Source: Bizionia argentinensis JUB59
GTDB taxonomy: Bacteria; Bacteroidota; Bacteroidia; Flavobacteriales; Flavobacteriaceae
Length of the DNA stretch: 64,000 bases
Reading direction: 5' to 3'
NCBI RefSeq assembly: GCF_000224335.1
Contig: NZ_AFXZ01000003.1
Location: 48,342-112,341 of the forward strand
Below the pieces are notes generated by a model. It ran no database searches, had not been told where the DNA came from, and saw nothing but the letters and a program-made list of their open reading frames with translations. Of the stretch, positions 1 through 9,057 are shown piece by piece (the stretch's first letter is position 1; each line of letters starts with the position of its first letter). Both the position numbers and the translations under genes were made by a program.

Positions 1-945
1 AAAGGTTATCTACGTTATAAATTTAGTCCAAAAGTTTCTTTTTGGTCTAGTTACAGTATGAGGAGTAGTCCTCCGAGATTATCGCAATTACAGGCATTTC
101 AAAATGTATCCAATCCGTTAAATACCATTGTTGGTAATCCTGATTTATCGCCTTCTAATGATCATCGAATTAGTTTAGGTTTTAATGCTTTCGACTGGCA
201 AAAACGAACAGGTTTTTACGCTTATATTGGTGGTGATTTAAATGAGAATCAAGTAGTAAATAAAACTACGGTAGATGATGATTTCGTTAGTACTACAACG
301 TATGCTAACGTAGACGGGAATTATAATGCATATGCGAGTTTAAATTATAGTAAGGATTTTAAATTAGATAGTATACGAACCATTAAGGCTAGCATTGGAA
401 TGACCACAGGTCAACGCAGAAATATTAACTTTAATAATGATGTGCAATACGCTAGCAAAAGGCAATCGCTTTCCCCAAAAGCCGAACTGCGTTTTATATG
501 GAAAAATGTTATGGAATTCAGACCACGTTATTCTATTTCATTCACTAAAAACAAATATGATTTACCGGAATTTGAAGATCGTAATTTCTTATATCTTGAC
601 TTAAGTTTAAGTACGGCTTTATTCCTTCCGAAGAAATTTGAATGGCGAAATGATGTCAATTTTAATTACAATCCTAATATTGGCCCAGGCTTTCAAAAAA
701 GTGCGTGGTTTTGGAACTCTACTTTAGCATATTCTGTTTTGAAAGATGCCGGAACGGTTACGTTAAAAGTATATGATTTACTAAATCAGAATACAAATGC
801 TAGACGAACAGCCACGCAAAACTACATTCAGGATTCTCAAAGTACCGTGTTAGAACAGTATTTTATGTTGAGCTTTAGTTGGAAATTTAATAGTTTAGGA
901 AGTAAAGGTGAAACAAAAGGAAATGATGTTTTCTATTCTCATTAA
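1..945 (+). CDS. Outer-membrane beta-barrel (TonB-receptor-like) protein, C-terminal part
   Basis: The reading frame is open from base 1 with no start, so this is the 3' part (about 314 codons) of a gene beginning outside the window. The protein shows the alternating aromatic/hydrophilic pattern of outer-membrane beta-strands with Asn/Asp-rich turns, and ends in amphipathic strands such as FMLSFSWKF, typical of the barrel half of Bacteroidota outer-membrane beta-barrel family proteins related to TonB-dependent receptors. No plug or carboxypeptidase-like domain is visible because the N-terminus is missing. Substrate cannot be inferred. A strong hairpin terminator follows the stop codon. Confidence 0.8.
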   Translation, partial: KGYLRYKFSPKVSFWSSYSMRSSPPRLSQLQAFQNVSNPLNTIVGNPDLSPSNDHRISLGFNAFDWQKRTGFYAYIGGDLNENQVVNKTTVDDDFVSTTTYANVDGNYNAYASLNYSKDFKLDSIRTIKASIGMTTGQRRNINFNNDVQYASKRQSLSPKAELRFIWKNVMEFRPRYSISFTKNKYDLPEFEDRNFLYLDLSLSTALFLPKKFEWRNDVNFNYNPNIGPGFQKSAWFWNSTLAYSVLKDAGTVTLKVYDLLNQNTNARRTATQNYIQDSQSTVLEQYFMLSFSWKFNSLGSKGETKGNDVFYSH

Positions 946-976
946 TTAGTACTCGTTTTTGGGGTGTAACAAAAAT

Positions 977-1010
977 AAAAGCCATTTTAGTTTCTGCTAA
1001 AATGGCTTTT
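977..1010. terminator. Bidirectional intrinsic terminator
   Basis: Perfect 14-bp inverted repeat AAAAGCCATTTTAG / CTAAAATGGCTTTT with a 6-nt loop, with A- and T-rich flanks on the two sides. It lies between convergent genes (barrel gene on +, TPM gene on -) and can serve both. Confidence 0.85.
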
Positions 1011-1046
1011 TAAGTTTTATATACTAATCTTAGTATAGGGTAGTAT

Positions 1047-1880
1047 TTACCAACCTCCGGAAGCGCCACCGCCTCCAAAGCCACCGCCTCCGAAACCACC
1101 GCCAAATCCGCCGCCGCCGCCAAAACCGCCGCCAGAAGATCCACCGAAGCCACCGGATGAGTTGCCACGCCCCATGCTGCTTAAAATAATAGCGTCTAAA
1201 AAGCTAAAGCCACCCGACTTGTTACCCGAGCCGCCATCACCGCCACGACCTTTTTTTGTGGTAGAAATTAGTATAAAAATAAATATAATAACTAGGAAAA
1301 ATAACGAACCAAGCGGAAAACCTTCTTCAGAATTATCTTGACGTGAACCTTGATATTCACCTGTTAAAACTTCAAAAATAGCATCCGCACCACGATCTAA
1401 ACCCCCAGGATAGTCTTTGCGCTTAAAGAAGGGTGTAATGTCCAATTCTATAATCCGCTTACTCATGGCGTCCGTAAGTAAGTGTTCAACACCATAACCA
1501 GTATTAATAGCGATCCTCTTGTCATTAAGTGCCAAAATAATAAGCACGCCATTATCTTCTTTTGCTTGACCAATTCCCCATTTTTCACCCCATTGTGCGC
1601 CTAGGTAATTAATATTTTCACCATTAGTTGATGGAATAATAACAACTACAATTTGTGTAGAGGTTGTGTCAGAATACTTAATCAGCTTATTCTCTAAACT
1701 AGCTTTTTCCGCAGCAGATAAGAGTTCAGCATAATCATAGACACTGGTTTGCTCTTTCGGGACTTCTGGAATGGTAAATTGTCCTAAAACAGGCTGTAAA
1801 CCTAAAAATAGCATAGCGCAAACAAGGCTGTACTGTTTAAAAGTGAAATTCCTAAAAAGAGAACTTATTAATTTGGGCAT
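1047..1880 (-). CDS. TPM-domain protein with signal peptide and glycine-rich tail
   Basis: A 277-residue protein with an N-terminal signal peptide (hydrophobic stretch ending near VLGQ, about residues 15-34), a TPM domain (about 40-170, including YDYAELLS and NDKRIAINTGYGVEHLLTD), one transmembrane helix near 190-206, and a tail from about 215 made largely of Gly, Ser and Phe. This is the architecture of YgcG-type TPM proteins, which are membrane-anchored with the TPM domain outside the cytoplasm. Family function is poorly known; relatives have been linked to photosystem II repair and to phosphatase activity. It lies 8 bp downstream of a second TPM gene and is last in a minus-strand operon with lemA, a common Bacteroidota association. 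Confidence 0.85.
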   Translation of the reverse strand: MPKLISSLFRNFTFKQYSLVCAMLFLGLQPVLGQFTIPEVPKEQTSVYDYAELLSAAEKASLENKLIKYSDTTSTQIVVVIIPSTNGENINYLGAQWGEKWGIGQAKEDNGVLIILALNDKRIAINTGYGVEHLLTDAMSKRIIELDITPFFKRKDYPGGLDRGADAIFEVLTGEYQGSRQDNSEEGFPLGSLFFLVIIFIFILISTTKKGRGGDGGSGNKSGGFSFLDAIILSSMGRGNSSGGFGGSSGGGFGGGGGFGGGFGGGGFGGGGASGGW

Positions 1881-1888
1881 AATTGTTT

Positions 1889-2326
1889 TTATCCTTTTGA
1901 AATTGTGTTTGGTAATTCATCAATATCATCTTTTTTCCATGGAAAATATTTTGCCAAAGCCATGCCAGCTTTTTCAATACCATCAACCAAACCTTGCTTA
2001 AAGTTTCCTTGTTTAAATTGCAGTTGAATAGCATTTCGCGTGGTATCCCAAAAATCGTCAGAAACTACATCGTTAATACCTTTATCACCATAAATAACAA
2101 ACGTTTTATCTTCTACAGCAACATAGATCAATACGCCATTTTGTAGCTTGGTATTGTCCATTTTTAAATTGTGGAAGACATCCATTGCGCGATCAAAAAC
2201 ATCAATTTCTGATGTTTTTTCTAAATGAACACGTATTTCGCCAGACGTGTTTTTTTCAGCATCGCGAATGGCATCTACGATTGCTTTCTCTTCTTCGGCT
2301 GTTAAAAACTCTTCTATTTTAGACAT
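1889..2326 (-). CDS. Short TPM-domain protein
   Basis: A 145-residue protein made almost entirely of one TPM domain (SGEIRVHLE, LQNGVLIYVAVEDKTFVIYGDKGIND). It has no signal peptide, no glycine-rich tail and no clear transmembrane segment, so it may be cytoplasmic or peripheral, unlike the longer TPM protein 8 bp downstream. It starts 5 bp after the lemA stop, so the three genes are surely cotranscribed. LemA plus two TPM proteins (one soluble, one anchored) is a recurrent Bacteroidota arrangement; the biochemical role is unknown. Confidence 0.85.
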   Translation of the reverse strand: MSKIEEFLTAEEEKAIVDAIRDAEKNTSGEIRVHLEKTSEIDVFDRAMDVFHNLKMDNTKLQNGVLIYVAVEDKTFVIYGDKGINDVVSDDFWDTTRNAIQLQFKQGNFKQGLVDGIEKAGMALAKYFPWKKDDIDELPNTISKG

Positions 2327-2331
2327 ATTTC

Positions 2332-2928
2332 TTAAAAATCAAAATTAACATCTGGTGCGTTTTCGCTTCCTGCATCCGCTTTGTATCTAGGCATTTCTTC
2401 AAAACCGAAGATTCCAGCTAACAATGTTCCAGGGAATTTTCTAATGTGCTTGTCGTAGAAATTCACCTTTTCATTAAAACGATCTCTAGCTACATTAATA
2501 CGATTTTCAGTGCCTTCTAACTGCGACTGTAATTCTAGGAAATTCTGATTAGCTTTAATGTCTGGGTAGCGTTCAACAGTTACTAATAAACGCGATAATG
2601 CACTACTTAAACCACTTTGAGCTTCTTGAAATTGCGCCATGTTTTCTGGCGTTAAATTATTAGCATCTATATTAGTTGCTGTAGCTTTAGATCGTGCTTC
2701 AATAACATCGGTTAAAGTTGTACGTTCAAAATCGGCAGCACCTTGTACGGTTTTTACCAAGTTCCCGATTAAATCATTTCGGCGTTGGTATGAGCTTTCT
2801 ACATTTGCCCATTCTGTTTTAGCATCTGCTTCATATTCTATTGCGGTATTATTAAATCCTACAGCCCAAGAATAAAGTCCTATTGCAATTACAGCAATTA
2901 CAATAACTGGAATTAACCATTTTTTCAT
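2332..2928 (-). CDS. lemA: LemA family protein
   Basis: A 198-residue protein with an N-terminal transmembrane helix (about residues 4-23) followed by the helical LemA domain: the YQRRNDLIGNLVKTVQGAADFE region, ERYPDIKANQNFLELQSQLE and INVARDRFNEKVNFYDKHIR are hallmark segments. LemA proteins are predicted to have a short exposed N-terminus, one membrane helix and a large helical domain; function is unresolved. The start is the only ATG just before the membrane helix. It is grouped with two TPM genes downstream, with MerR and M23 genes upstream on the same strand. Confidence 0.92.
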   Translation of the reverse strand: MKKWLIPVIVIAVIAIGLYSWAVGFNNTAIEYEADAKTEWANVESSYQRRNDLIGNLVKTVQGAADFERTTLTDVIEARSKATATNIDANNLTPENMAQFQEAQSGLSSALSRLLVTVERYPDIKANQNFLELQSQLEGTENRINVARDRFNEKVNFYDKHIRKFPGTLLAGIFGFEEMPRYKADAGSENAPDVNFDF

Positions 2929-2993
2929 AATAAATTGTTTTTAGTGTATAAGTGTAAAGTTACTTTTTATTAGTTGAATTTTTAAACGAAATG

Positions 2994-3323
2994 TTACAAC
3001 TGTTCTTTAATTTTGACGAGTTTCGCTTTCACTTCCTTCAATTTTGATATTATTTGAAACATATTTAAGGTTTCTTGCTTTCCTTCTTTTAAATGCGTTT
3101 TTGCGCCTTCTAAAGTGAAACCACGTTCTTTAACCAAATGATAAATGAGTTTTAGATTCTGAATGTCTTCAGGTGTAAACTTTCTATTGCCTTTGGCATT
3201 TTTTTTAGGCTGTAGTACATCAAATTCTTTTTCCCAAAAACGTATTAATGAGGCGTTTACCCCAAAAGCCTTAGCGACTTCGCCAATACCATAATATCGT
3301 TTTTCGGGTAAGTTGATATGCAT
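2994..3323 (-). CDS. MerR-family transcriptional regulator (short form)
   Basis: A 109-residue protein with a MerR-type winged helix-turn-helix in residues about 8-75 (YYGIGEVAKAFGVNASLIRFWEKEF, then KFTPEDIQNLKLIYHLVKERGFTLEGA, which contains the wing and dimerisation helix start). It ends in a short coiled-coil-like Lys/Glu helix and has no Cys-rich metal-binding or drug-binding tail. The ATG overlaps the upstream peptidase stop by one base (TAATG), so translation is coupled. Orthologues next to an M23 peptidase are common in Flavobacteria; the regulated genes are not evident. Confidence 0.88.
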   Translation of the reverse strand: MHINLPEKRYYGIGEVAKAFGVNASLIRFWEKEFDVLQPKKNAKGNRKFTPEDIQNLKLIYHLVKERGFTLEGAKTHLKEGKQETLNMFQIISKLKEVKAKLVKIKEQL

Positions 3324-4294
3324 TAGTCTAAAGATTGGTTTTCAAGGGTTGCATGTTTTAAGAGCTCATCAAATTCTTCAGCAGAAAGATTGCCATAATA
3401 GAAATTTAACGGATTAATACGTTCATCATCTTTAAATATCTCATAATGTAAATGCGGCCCTTGAGATCGGCCCGTGTTTCCTACAAAGGCAATTAAATCC
3501 CCACGTTTAACTTTCTGATTCTTTTTAACATTGTATTTGTAAAGATGTGCATATAAGCTAACATATCCAAAACCGTGATCCACACGAATATGATTACCGT
3601 ATCCAGAAGACTGATTGTCTGCACGAACTACTACACCATCTCCAGATGCGTAAACTGGCGTGCCTCGCGGCGCTGTGAAGTCCATGCCATAATGAAATTT
3701 TCTGGCTTTCGTAAATGGGTCCGTTCGGTAGCCATAACCAGATGCCATTCGTGTTAAATCTTCGTTGTTTACTGGTTGAATAGCGGGAATAGCTGCTAAT
3801 AACTTCTCTTTCTCCTCGGCAAGCTTAACAATTTCATCAAGAGATCTCGATTGTACAACAATTTGTTTCTGAAGCATATCAATACGCTTATTGCTCTCTA
3901 TAATTAGTTTAGAATTATCAAAACCTTCCAAGCTTTTATAGCGGTTTACACCACCAAAGCCGGCTCGGCGCTGTTCGTCCGGTATAGGGTTTGCTTCAAA
4001 ATATAAACGATAAATATGATTATCCCTATTGGCAACATCCTCTAGGACGAGTTGCGCTTCTTCCATTTTTTTGTTCATTAATTGAAACTGCAACTGCATA
4101 TTGGAAAGCTCACGCTTAAATGCTTTTTCTTTTGGAGATTCAATATACTGACTAGTAATAAACATAGTTAAGAAACCAAATAATCCAGCCGCTAAAATAA
4201 AGAGTCCAATGTACTTAAAAGTACGTCTTTTTCTACGCTCAATCTTCCTATATGCAAGCGTTTCAGAATCGTAATAATATTTTACCTTACTCAT
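3323..4294 (-). CDS. M23 family metallopeptidase (LytM/DipM-type), membrane-anchored
   Basis: A 323-residue protein with a short basic cytoplasmic N-terminus, one transmembrane helix (about residues 28-47), a long coiled coil (about 60-175) and a C-terminal M23 domain (about 185-300). The zinc and catalytic motifs are present: HYGMDF, YAHL and HLHYE, so it is probably active rather than a degenerate EnvC/NlpD-type activator. The expected role is endopeptidase cleavage of peptidoglycan cross-links during growth or division. The last codon overlaps the merR start. Confidence 0.9.
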   Translation of the reverse strand: MSKVKYYYDSETLAYRKIERRKRRTFKYIGLFILAAGLFGFLTMFITSQYIESPKEKAFKRELSNMQLQFQLMNKKMEEAQLVLEDVANRDNHIYRLYFEANPIPDEQRRAGFGGVNRYKSLEGFDNSKLIIESNKRIDMLQKQIVVQSRSLDEIVKLAEEKEKLLAAIPAIQPVNNEDLTRMASGYGYRTDPFTKARKFHYGMDFTAPRGTPVYASGDGVVVRADNQSSGYGNHIRVDHGFGYVSLYAHLYKYNVKKNQKVKRGDLIAFVGNTGRSQGPHLHYEIFKDDERINPLNFYYGNLSAEEFDELLKHATLENQSLD

Positions 4295-4307
4295 TGGCTA
4301 AATTTAC

Positions 4308-4315
4308 TATTTTTG
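4308..4315 (+). promoter_or_regulatory. Possible -7 element upstream of alaS
   Basis: TATTTTTG matches the Bacteroidota -7 consensus TAnnTTTG, in the gap between the divergent M23 peptidase gene and alaS. No well-spaced -33 TTTG is visible, and it lies about 195 nt before the alaS start, so the assignment is weak. Confidence 0.3.
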
Positions 4316-4510
4316 CAGTTAATTAGAATAGAATTATTAATTATTCTGCTTGACAAACAAACAAAACTACAAAATTAATGCAATAACATTTTTATTGTTG
4401 TTTTTGTGACTTACTAATACTCCAAATATCAGAGTGGTTTTTGGGGTAAAGATATAAATTGTTTGGCACTTTGTGGAATTTTAACATAAGCTTACAAAGC
4501 ATTTTCATTT

Positions 4511-7162
4511 ATGAAATCTCAAGACATACGCGCAAAATTTTTGCAATTTTTTAAAGACAAGAACCATAGCATTGTGCCGTCGGCACCCATGGTACTAAAA
4601 AACGACCCCACTTTAATGTTTGTCAACTCCGGTATGGCGCCATTTAAAGAATATTTTTTAGGAAATGCTGTTCCTAAAAACAACCGACTTACCGATTCAC
4701 AAAAATGTTTACGTGTTTCTGGTAAGCATAACGATTTAGAAGAAGTTGGTTATGATACTTATCACCATACTCTTTTTGAAATGTTGGGTAACTGGAGTTT
4801 TGGTGATTATTTCAAAAAAGAGGCCATTGCTTGGGCTTGGGAGTTGCTAACCGAAGAGTTTGGTGTTGATAAAGATATTTTATATGTCACTGTTTTTGAG
4901 GGTGATGAAGGGGACGGTATTCCAATGGATCAAGAGGCTTATGATTTTTGGAAAGAATTAATTTCGGAAGATCGCATCCTTATGGGGAATAAAAAAGATA
5001 ACTTCTGGGAAATGGGCGATCAAGGACCATGTGGACCATGTAGTGAAATTCATGTAGATATTCGTTCCGCAGAAGAAAAAGCAGAAGTTCCTGGGAAAGA
5101 TTTGGTTAATTTAGACCATCCACAAGTTGTGGAAATTTGGAATTTAGTTTTTATGCAATACAACCGTAAAGCCAACGGATCATTAGAAGCATTACCAAAT
5201 AAGCATATTGATACAGGTATGGGTTTTGAGCGTTTATGCATGGTTTTACAAAACGTAAAGTCCAATTACGACACAGATGTTTTTACGCCAATTATTCGTG
5301 AAATTGAAACGATCACCGATAAAGAATACATCCCCCTCGTAGGGACAAGTCGAGGCTTGTCCGAAAAAGAAACCGAACAAGAAAAAATAAACGTCGCCAT
5401 TCGCGTCATTTCAGATCACGTTCGTGCCGTAGCATTTTCAATCGCTGATGGTCAATTACCAAGTAATACTGGAGCTGGTTATGTAATCCGAAGGATTTTA
5501 CGTCGTGCTATTCGATACAGTTTTACATTTTTAGATCAGAAAGAACCGTTTATTTACCGTTTAGTTGATGTGTTGAGTAAGAAAATGGGTGATGCTTTTC
5601 CAGAATTAATTTCGCAAAAGCAACTGATTGAAAACGTGATTAAAGAGGAAGAAGCGTCTTTTTTAAGAACTTTAGATCAGGGTTTATTGCTTTTAGATGG
5701 TATTATAAAAAGTACGTCTGGAGATACTGTTTCAGGTGAAAAAGCATTCGAATTATACGATACTTACGGTTTTCCAATCGATTTAACGGCTTTAATTTTA
5801 TCGGAACAAGAATTGAAGTTGGATGAAACAGGTTTTAAGGAACATTTAGAAAAACAGAAAAAACGTTCGCGTGCTGCTAGTGAAATGTCTACAGACGATT
5901 GGACAATTCTATTTGAAGATTCTGTTCAGGAATTTATAGGTTATGATACTTTGGAGGCTAATGTAAAAATAGCGCGCTACCGTAAAGTCACTTCTAAAAA
6001 AGATGGCGCTATGTATCAACTCGTTTTCAATTTAACACCTTTTTATGCAGAAGGTGGCGGACAAGTTGGTGATAAAGGTTATTTAGAAGATGCAAACGGC
6101 GATATTACTTATATCCTAGATACCAAGAAAGAGAATAACGTGGTGATGCACTTTGCAAAAGAATTACCAGAAAATATAACTGATACATTTTCGGCGACTG
6201 TCGATTCGAAGCAACGTTTTCGTACTGAATGTAATCATACGGCAACACACTTATTACACCAAGCATTGCGTGAAGTTTTAGGATCTCATGTGGAGCAAAA
6301 AGGAAGTGCGGTTCACTCTAAATATTTGCGTTTCGATTTTTCACATTTTTCTAAATTAACAGTAGAAGAATTACGCGATGTTGAACTTTTCGTAAATGCC
6401 CGTATTGCTGGAAAATTAGAATTACAAGAACAGCGAAATATGCCTATGGATAAAGCTATTGAAGCTGGCGCTATGGCATTATTTGGTGAGAAATATGGCG
6501 ATACGGTTCGTATGGTTCGTTTTGGTCAATCTATAGAATTGTGTGGAGGAACACATGTGAAAAACACTGGTGATATTTGGTTTTTTAAAATTACTTCAGA
6601 AGGTGCTGTGGCGTCGGGAATTCGTAGAATTGAAGCTATTACAAACGATGCTTTAAAAGACTATTTTGTTGATGTTAATAGATCTTTTAATGATATGAGA
6701 GCGTTATTGAATAATAACGAACCTGTAAAAGCGCTTCAAAGTTTGCAAGACGAGAATAGCAGTTTGAAAAAACAAGTAGAAGGGTTATTAAAAGATAAAG
6801 CCAAAAACTTAAAAGGCGAACTTAAAAATGAAATTACCGAAATAAACGGGATTCATTTTCTAGCCAAGAAAGTAGATTTAGATGCTGGTGGAATTAAAGA
6901 TTTATGTTTTGAATTAGGTAGTCAATATGATAACTTATTCTTGTTGTTTGGAGCAGAAAATGACGGGAAGGCTTTATTGTCTTGTTATGTTTCAAAAGAA
7001 TTAGTTGAAAGAAAAGGGCTAAATGCAGGACAAATAGTTAGAGAACTCGGTAAGTTTATTCAAGGCGGTGGCGGCGGACAACCATTTTTTGCAACGGCTG
7101 GCGGTAAAAACCCTGCTGGTATTGCGGAGGCTTTAGAGGCTGCAAAGAAGTATTTGGTTTAG
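4511..7162 (+). CDS. alaS: Alanine--tRNA ligase
   Basis: An 883-residue class II aminoacyl-tRNA synthetase that charges tRNA-Ala. It has the aminoacylation core ([35 protein letters not shown]), the tRNA-binding middle ([18 protein letters not shown]), the editing domain with zinc-type motifs ([11 protein letters not shown] and CGGTHV) and the C-terminal C-Ala domain ([14 protein letters not shown]). Length is normal for the family. One oddity: codons about 275-285 (peptide [10 protein letters not shown]) coincide with a palindromic repeat, 5334-5362, that looks inserted in frame in a surface segment before the tRNA-binding domain. The gene is monocistronic and divergent from the M23 peptidase gene. 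Confidence 0.98.
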   Translation: MKSQDIRAKFLQFFKDKNHSIVPSAPMVLKNDPTLMFVNSGMAPFKEYFLGNAVPKNNRLTDSQKCLRVSGKHNDLEEVGYDTYHHTLFEMLGNWSFGDYFKKEAIAWAWELLTEEFGVDKDILYVTVFEGDEGDGIPMDQEAYDFWKELISEDRILMGNKKDNFWEMGDQGPCGPCSEIHVDIRSAEEKAEVPGKDLVNLDHPQVVEIWNLVFMQYNRKANGSLEALPNKHIDTGMGFERLCMVLQNVKSNYDTDVFTPIIREIETITDKEYIPLVGTSRGLSEKETEQEKINVAIRVISDHVRAVAFSIADGQLPSNTGAGYVIRRILRRAIRYSFTFLDQKEPFIYRLVDVLSKKMGDAFPELISQKQLIENVIKEEEASFLRTLDQGLLLLDGIIKSTSGDTVSGEKAFELYDTYGFPIDLTALILSEQELKLDETGFKEHLEKQKKRSRAASEMSTDDWTILFEDSVQEFIGYDTLEANVKIARYRKVTSKKDGAMYQLVFNLTPFYAEGGGQVGDKGYLEDANGDITYILDTKKENNVVMHFAKELPENITDTFSATVDSKQRFRTECNHTATHLLHQALREVLGSHVEQKGSAVHSKYLRFDFSHFSKLTVEELRDVELFVNARIAGKLELQEQRNMPMDKAIEAGAMALFGEKYGDTVRMVRFGQSIELCGGTHVKNTGDIWFFKITSEGAVASGIRRIEAITNDALKDYFVDVNRSFNDMRALLNNNEPVKALQSLQDENSSLKKQVEGLLKDKAKNLKGELKNEITEINGIHFLAKKVDLDAGGIKDLCFELGSQYDNLFLLFGAENDGKALLSCYVSKELVERKGLNAGQIVRELGKFIQGGGGGQPFFATAGGKNPAGIAEALEAAKKYLV
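5334..5362. repeat. Palindromic repeat inside alaS
   Basis: A small CCC/GGG hairpin (5334-5344) is followed by a 7-bp perfect stem GGACAAG / CTTGTCC (5343-5349 and 5356-5362) with loop TCGAGG. It is in frame and encodes GTSRGLS. The layout resembles intergenic palindromes elsewhere in the window. Confidence 0.6.
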
Positions 7163-7193
7163 TAGTTTTCCGCAGATGGAAAAAGAGCAAAAT

Positions 7194-7243
7194 CGCGGAG
7201 ATTCACGGAGTATTTTTTTTAAATCTCTCTGTGAATCTCTGTG
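7194..7243. repeat. Intergenic hairpin with GATTCAC arms
   Basis: Arms 7194-7210 and 7227-7243 form an imperfect 17-bp stem centred on GAGATTCAC / GTGAATCTC with an A/T-rich loop. It lies 31 bp after the alaS stop and just outside the left inverted repeat of the GxxExxY cassette; it could also terminate alaS. Confidence 0.6.
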
Positions 7244-7255
7244 TAATAATAAAAT

Positions 7256-7273
7256 TCTCGCGAAGACGCAAAG
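7256..7273 (+). repeat. Left 18-bp inverted repeat of GxxExxY cassette
   Basis: TCTCGCGAAGACGCAAAG here is the exact reverse complement of 7803-7820. The pair brackets the 125-residue GxxExxY gene. Confidence 0.85.
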
Positions 7274-7367
7274 CCCAATATTATGAGTGGTTTTTAATAT
7301 CGTGGTCTGTGAAGTGATAAATATTCAGAATTTCTTATTATTTTAAGGACTTACAAAAACATATACA

Positions 7368-7745
7368 ATGAATGAAAACGATATATCTAGGGTAATAGTT
7401 GATGTTTGTTATCAGATTCATGTAGAACTTGGGCCTGGATTATTGGAGTCTGTTTATGAAGAAATATTGTTTCAAGAGTTGATAAATGCAGGAATGATTG
7501 TTGAAAGACAAAAATCACTTCCGGTAGTTTGGCGAGGTCAAGAATTAAATTTGACTTACAGAACAGATTTAATAGTCGAAAATAAAGTAATCATTGAGAT
7601 TAAATCTGTTAAGGAAATTCATCCAGTGTATCCAAAGCAACTCTTAACTTATCTGAAATTATCAAATTTAAAACTAGGCTTATTGATTAATTTTAATAGT
7701 CCCTTAATTAAAACGGGAATTACAAGAATCGTCAATGGACTTTAA
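7368..7745 (+). CDS. GxxExxY protein
   Basis: A 125-residue protein of the GxxExxY family (TIGR04256 type). The name motif is in LGPGLLESVYEEIL at about residues 23-36 and the C-terminus has the family pattern ending INFNSPLIKTGITRIVNGL. An internal segment (RTDLIVENKVIIEIKSVKEI) with a D...E-x-K arrangement suggests a PD-(D/E)XK nuclease-like core; that is inference. Members occur scattered and in multiple copies in Bacteroidota genomes, often in repeat-rich intergenic DNA, as here, where an 18-bp perfect inverted repeat flanks the gene. Biological role unknown. Confidence 0.85.
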   Translation: MNENDISRVIVDVCYQIHVELGPGLLESVYEEILFQELINAGMIVERQKSLPVVWRGQELNLTYRTDLIVENKVIIEIKSVKEIHPVYPKQLLTYLKLSNLKLGLLINFNSPLIKTGITRIVNGL

Positions 7746-7802
7746 ATAATTTTATGTGTTAATACATTGAATTCTTAATCTTAAGGGATGATACCTTTGC
7801 GT

Positions 7803-7820
7803 CTTTGCGTCTTCGCGAGA
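7803..7820 (-). repeat. Right 18-bp inverted repeat of GxxExxY cassette
   Basis: CTTTGCGTCTTCGCGAGA is the exact reverse complement of 7256-7273. It lies 29 bp before the GSCFA gene start and is preceded by a partial duplicate of its own first half (CTTTGCGT at 7795-7802). Confidence 0.85.
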
Positions 7821-7849
7821 GATAAAGAGATAAAATAATAAAATCAAAC

Positions 7850-8815
7850 ATGAATCTTCAAACAAAAATCCCTCTAAAACCACAACAGCATAATCAAATT
7901 GAGTATAGCTCCGATGTGCTTTTATTGGGCTCTTGTTTTGTTGAAAACGTAGGTAAGAAGTTTGATTATTTTAAGTTTAAAAATAGCCAAAATCCTTTTG
8001 GAATTTTATTTCATCCCATAGCCATAGAAAACTTGGTAGCACATGCTATTCAAGAAAAGACATATTCAGAAGTTGATATCTTTTTTCAAAATGAGCAATG
8101 GCATTGTTTTGATGCACATTCTCTATTAAGTAATCCTAGTAAGGAAATACTTTTAGAATCACTCAATAGTCAAATTCAAATTACAGCGCAAAAAATAAAA
8201 AGTGCATCGCATATTATAATTACAGTTGGTACGGCTTGGGTTTACAAACTTATTGAAACAAATGCTGTAGTTGCCAATTGCCATAAAGTAGCACAGAATA
8301 ATTTCTCAAAGGAATTGCTTTCTGTTGATGCCGTTTTAGAATCCTTAAAAACTACTGTTGCTTTAATTGAAAGCGTAAATACAAAAGCAAAAGTCATTTT
8401 TACAGTCTCGCCAGTTCGGCATGTTAAAGATGGATTTGTTGAGAATATGCAGAGCAAAGCCCATCTTATATCGGGGATACATGCGTTTTTAAATCAGAAA
8501 TCATTAGGTGTTAATGGTCAGTCCCATTACTTCCCATCTTATGAAATCATGATGGACGAGTTACGAGACTATCGATTTTATGCGGAAGATATGATTCATC
8601 CAAACCCAACGGCTATCAATTATATCTGGAATGCTTTTAAAAGGGTTTGGATTTCGGAAAAAGCATCAAATACTATGGAAGTCGTTGAAGTTATTCAAAA
8701 AGGATTGCAGCACAAACCGTTTAACTCCAGTTCTGAAGCACATAAATTATTTTTAAAGAATCTGAATGAAAAGCAAGAAGTTCTTCAAAATCAGTTTGGG
8801 CATATCACATTTTAA
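7850..8815 (+). CDS. GSCFA domain-containing protein
   Basis: A 321-residue protein whose N-terminal motif LLLGSCFVENVG (about residues 24-35) is the family signature. The domain fills most of the chain, with VGTAWVYKL, VSPVRHVKDG and DYRFYAEDMIHPNPTAINYIW also conserved. The Gly-Ser-Cys block and the late Asp/His (DMIHP) suggest an SGNH/GDSL-like hydrolase fold, so a lipase or esterase activity is possible but unproven. No signal peptide is seen. The gene stands between the GxxExxY cassette and a DUF4230 gene. Confidence 0.9.
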   Translation: MNLQTKIPLKPQQHNQIEYSSDVLLLGSCFVENVGKKFDYFKFKNSQNPFGILFHPIAIENLVAHAIQEKTYSEVDIFFQNEQWHCFDAHSLLSNPSKEILLESLNSQIQITAQKIKSASHIIITVGTAWVYKLIETNAVVANCHKVAQNNFSKELLSVDAVLESLKTTVALIESVNTKAKVIFTVSPVRHVKDGFVENMQSKAHLISGIHAFLNQKSLGVNGQSHYFPSYEIMMDELRDYRFYAEDMIHPNPTAINYIWNAFKRVWISEKASNTMEVVEVIQKGLQHKPFNSSSEAHKLFLKNLNEKQEVLQNQFGHITF

Positions 8816-8922
8816 AACAATCTATTTTCACACTTAATCTTTTTATAAAGCCATTTATCGAAAAATTAGTTGATGTTGTTCATTTAATCGTAAGTTTATC
8901 TTGCTATTAATTAATCATGATG

Positions 8923-8978
8923 AAAACATCAATTTTGTAAATGGAGTTAAATTCATTTCGAATTGATGTTTTTTTTAT
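8923..8978 (+). terminator. Terminator-like hairpin with long loop
   Basis: A 12-bp perfect stem AAAACATCAATT / AATTGATGTTTT (8923-8934 and 8961-8972) is followed by a T run. The 26-nt loop contains a further 5-bp helix (AAATG / CATTT). It lies about 108 nt after the GSCFA stop and 80 nt before the DUF4230 gene, so it most likely ends the GSCFA transcript. Confidence 0.6.
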
Positions 8979-9057
8979 TCCTAAAAATAAAAACTCATCT
9001 GGCTCTAAGGTTGGTTCTAGACCTTTAAAACCATAACTATTTTTTGTACATTCGTGT

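Noticed and set aside
1047..1250. Gly-rich tail as a frameshifted or low-quality region
   Set aside because: A Gly/Ser/Phe-rich tail after the membrane helix is normal for YgcG-type TPM proteins and the frame is continuous.
7194..7843. CRISPR-like or tandem array around the GxxExxY gene
   Set aside because: There are only inverted pairs and one partial duplication, no regular direct repeats with spacers.
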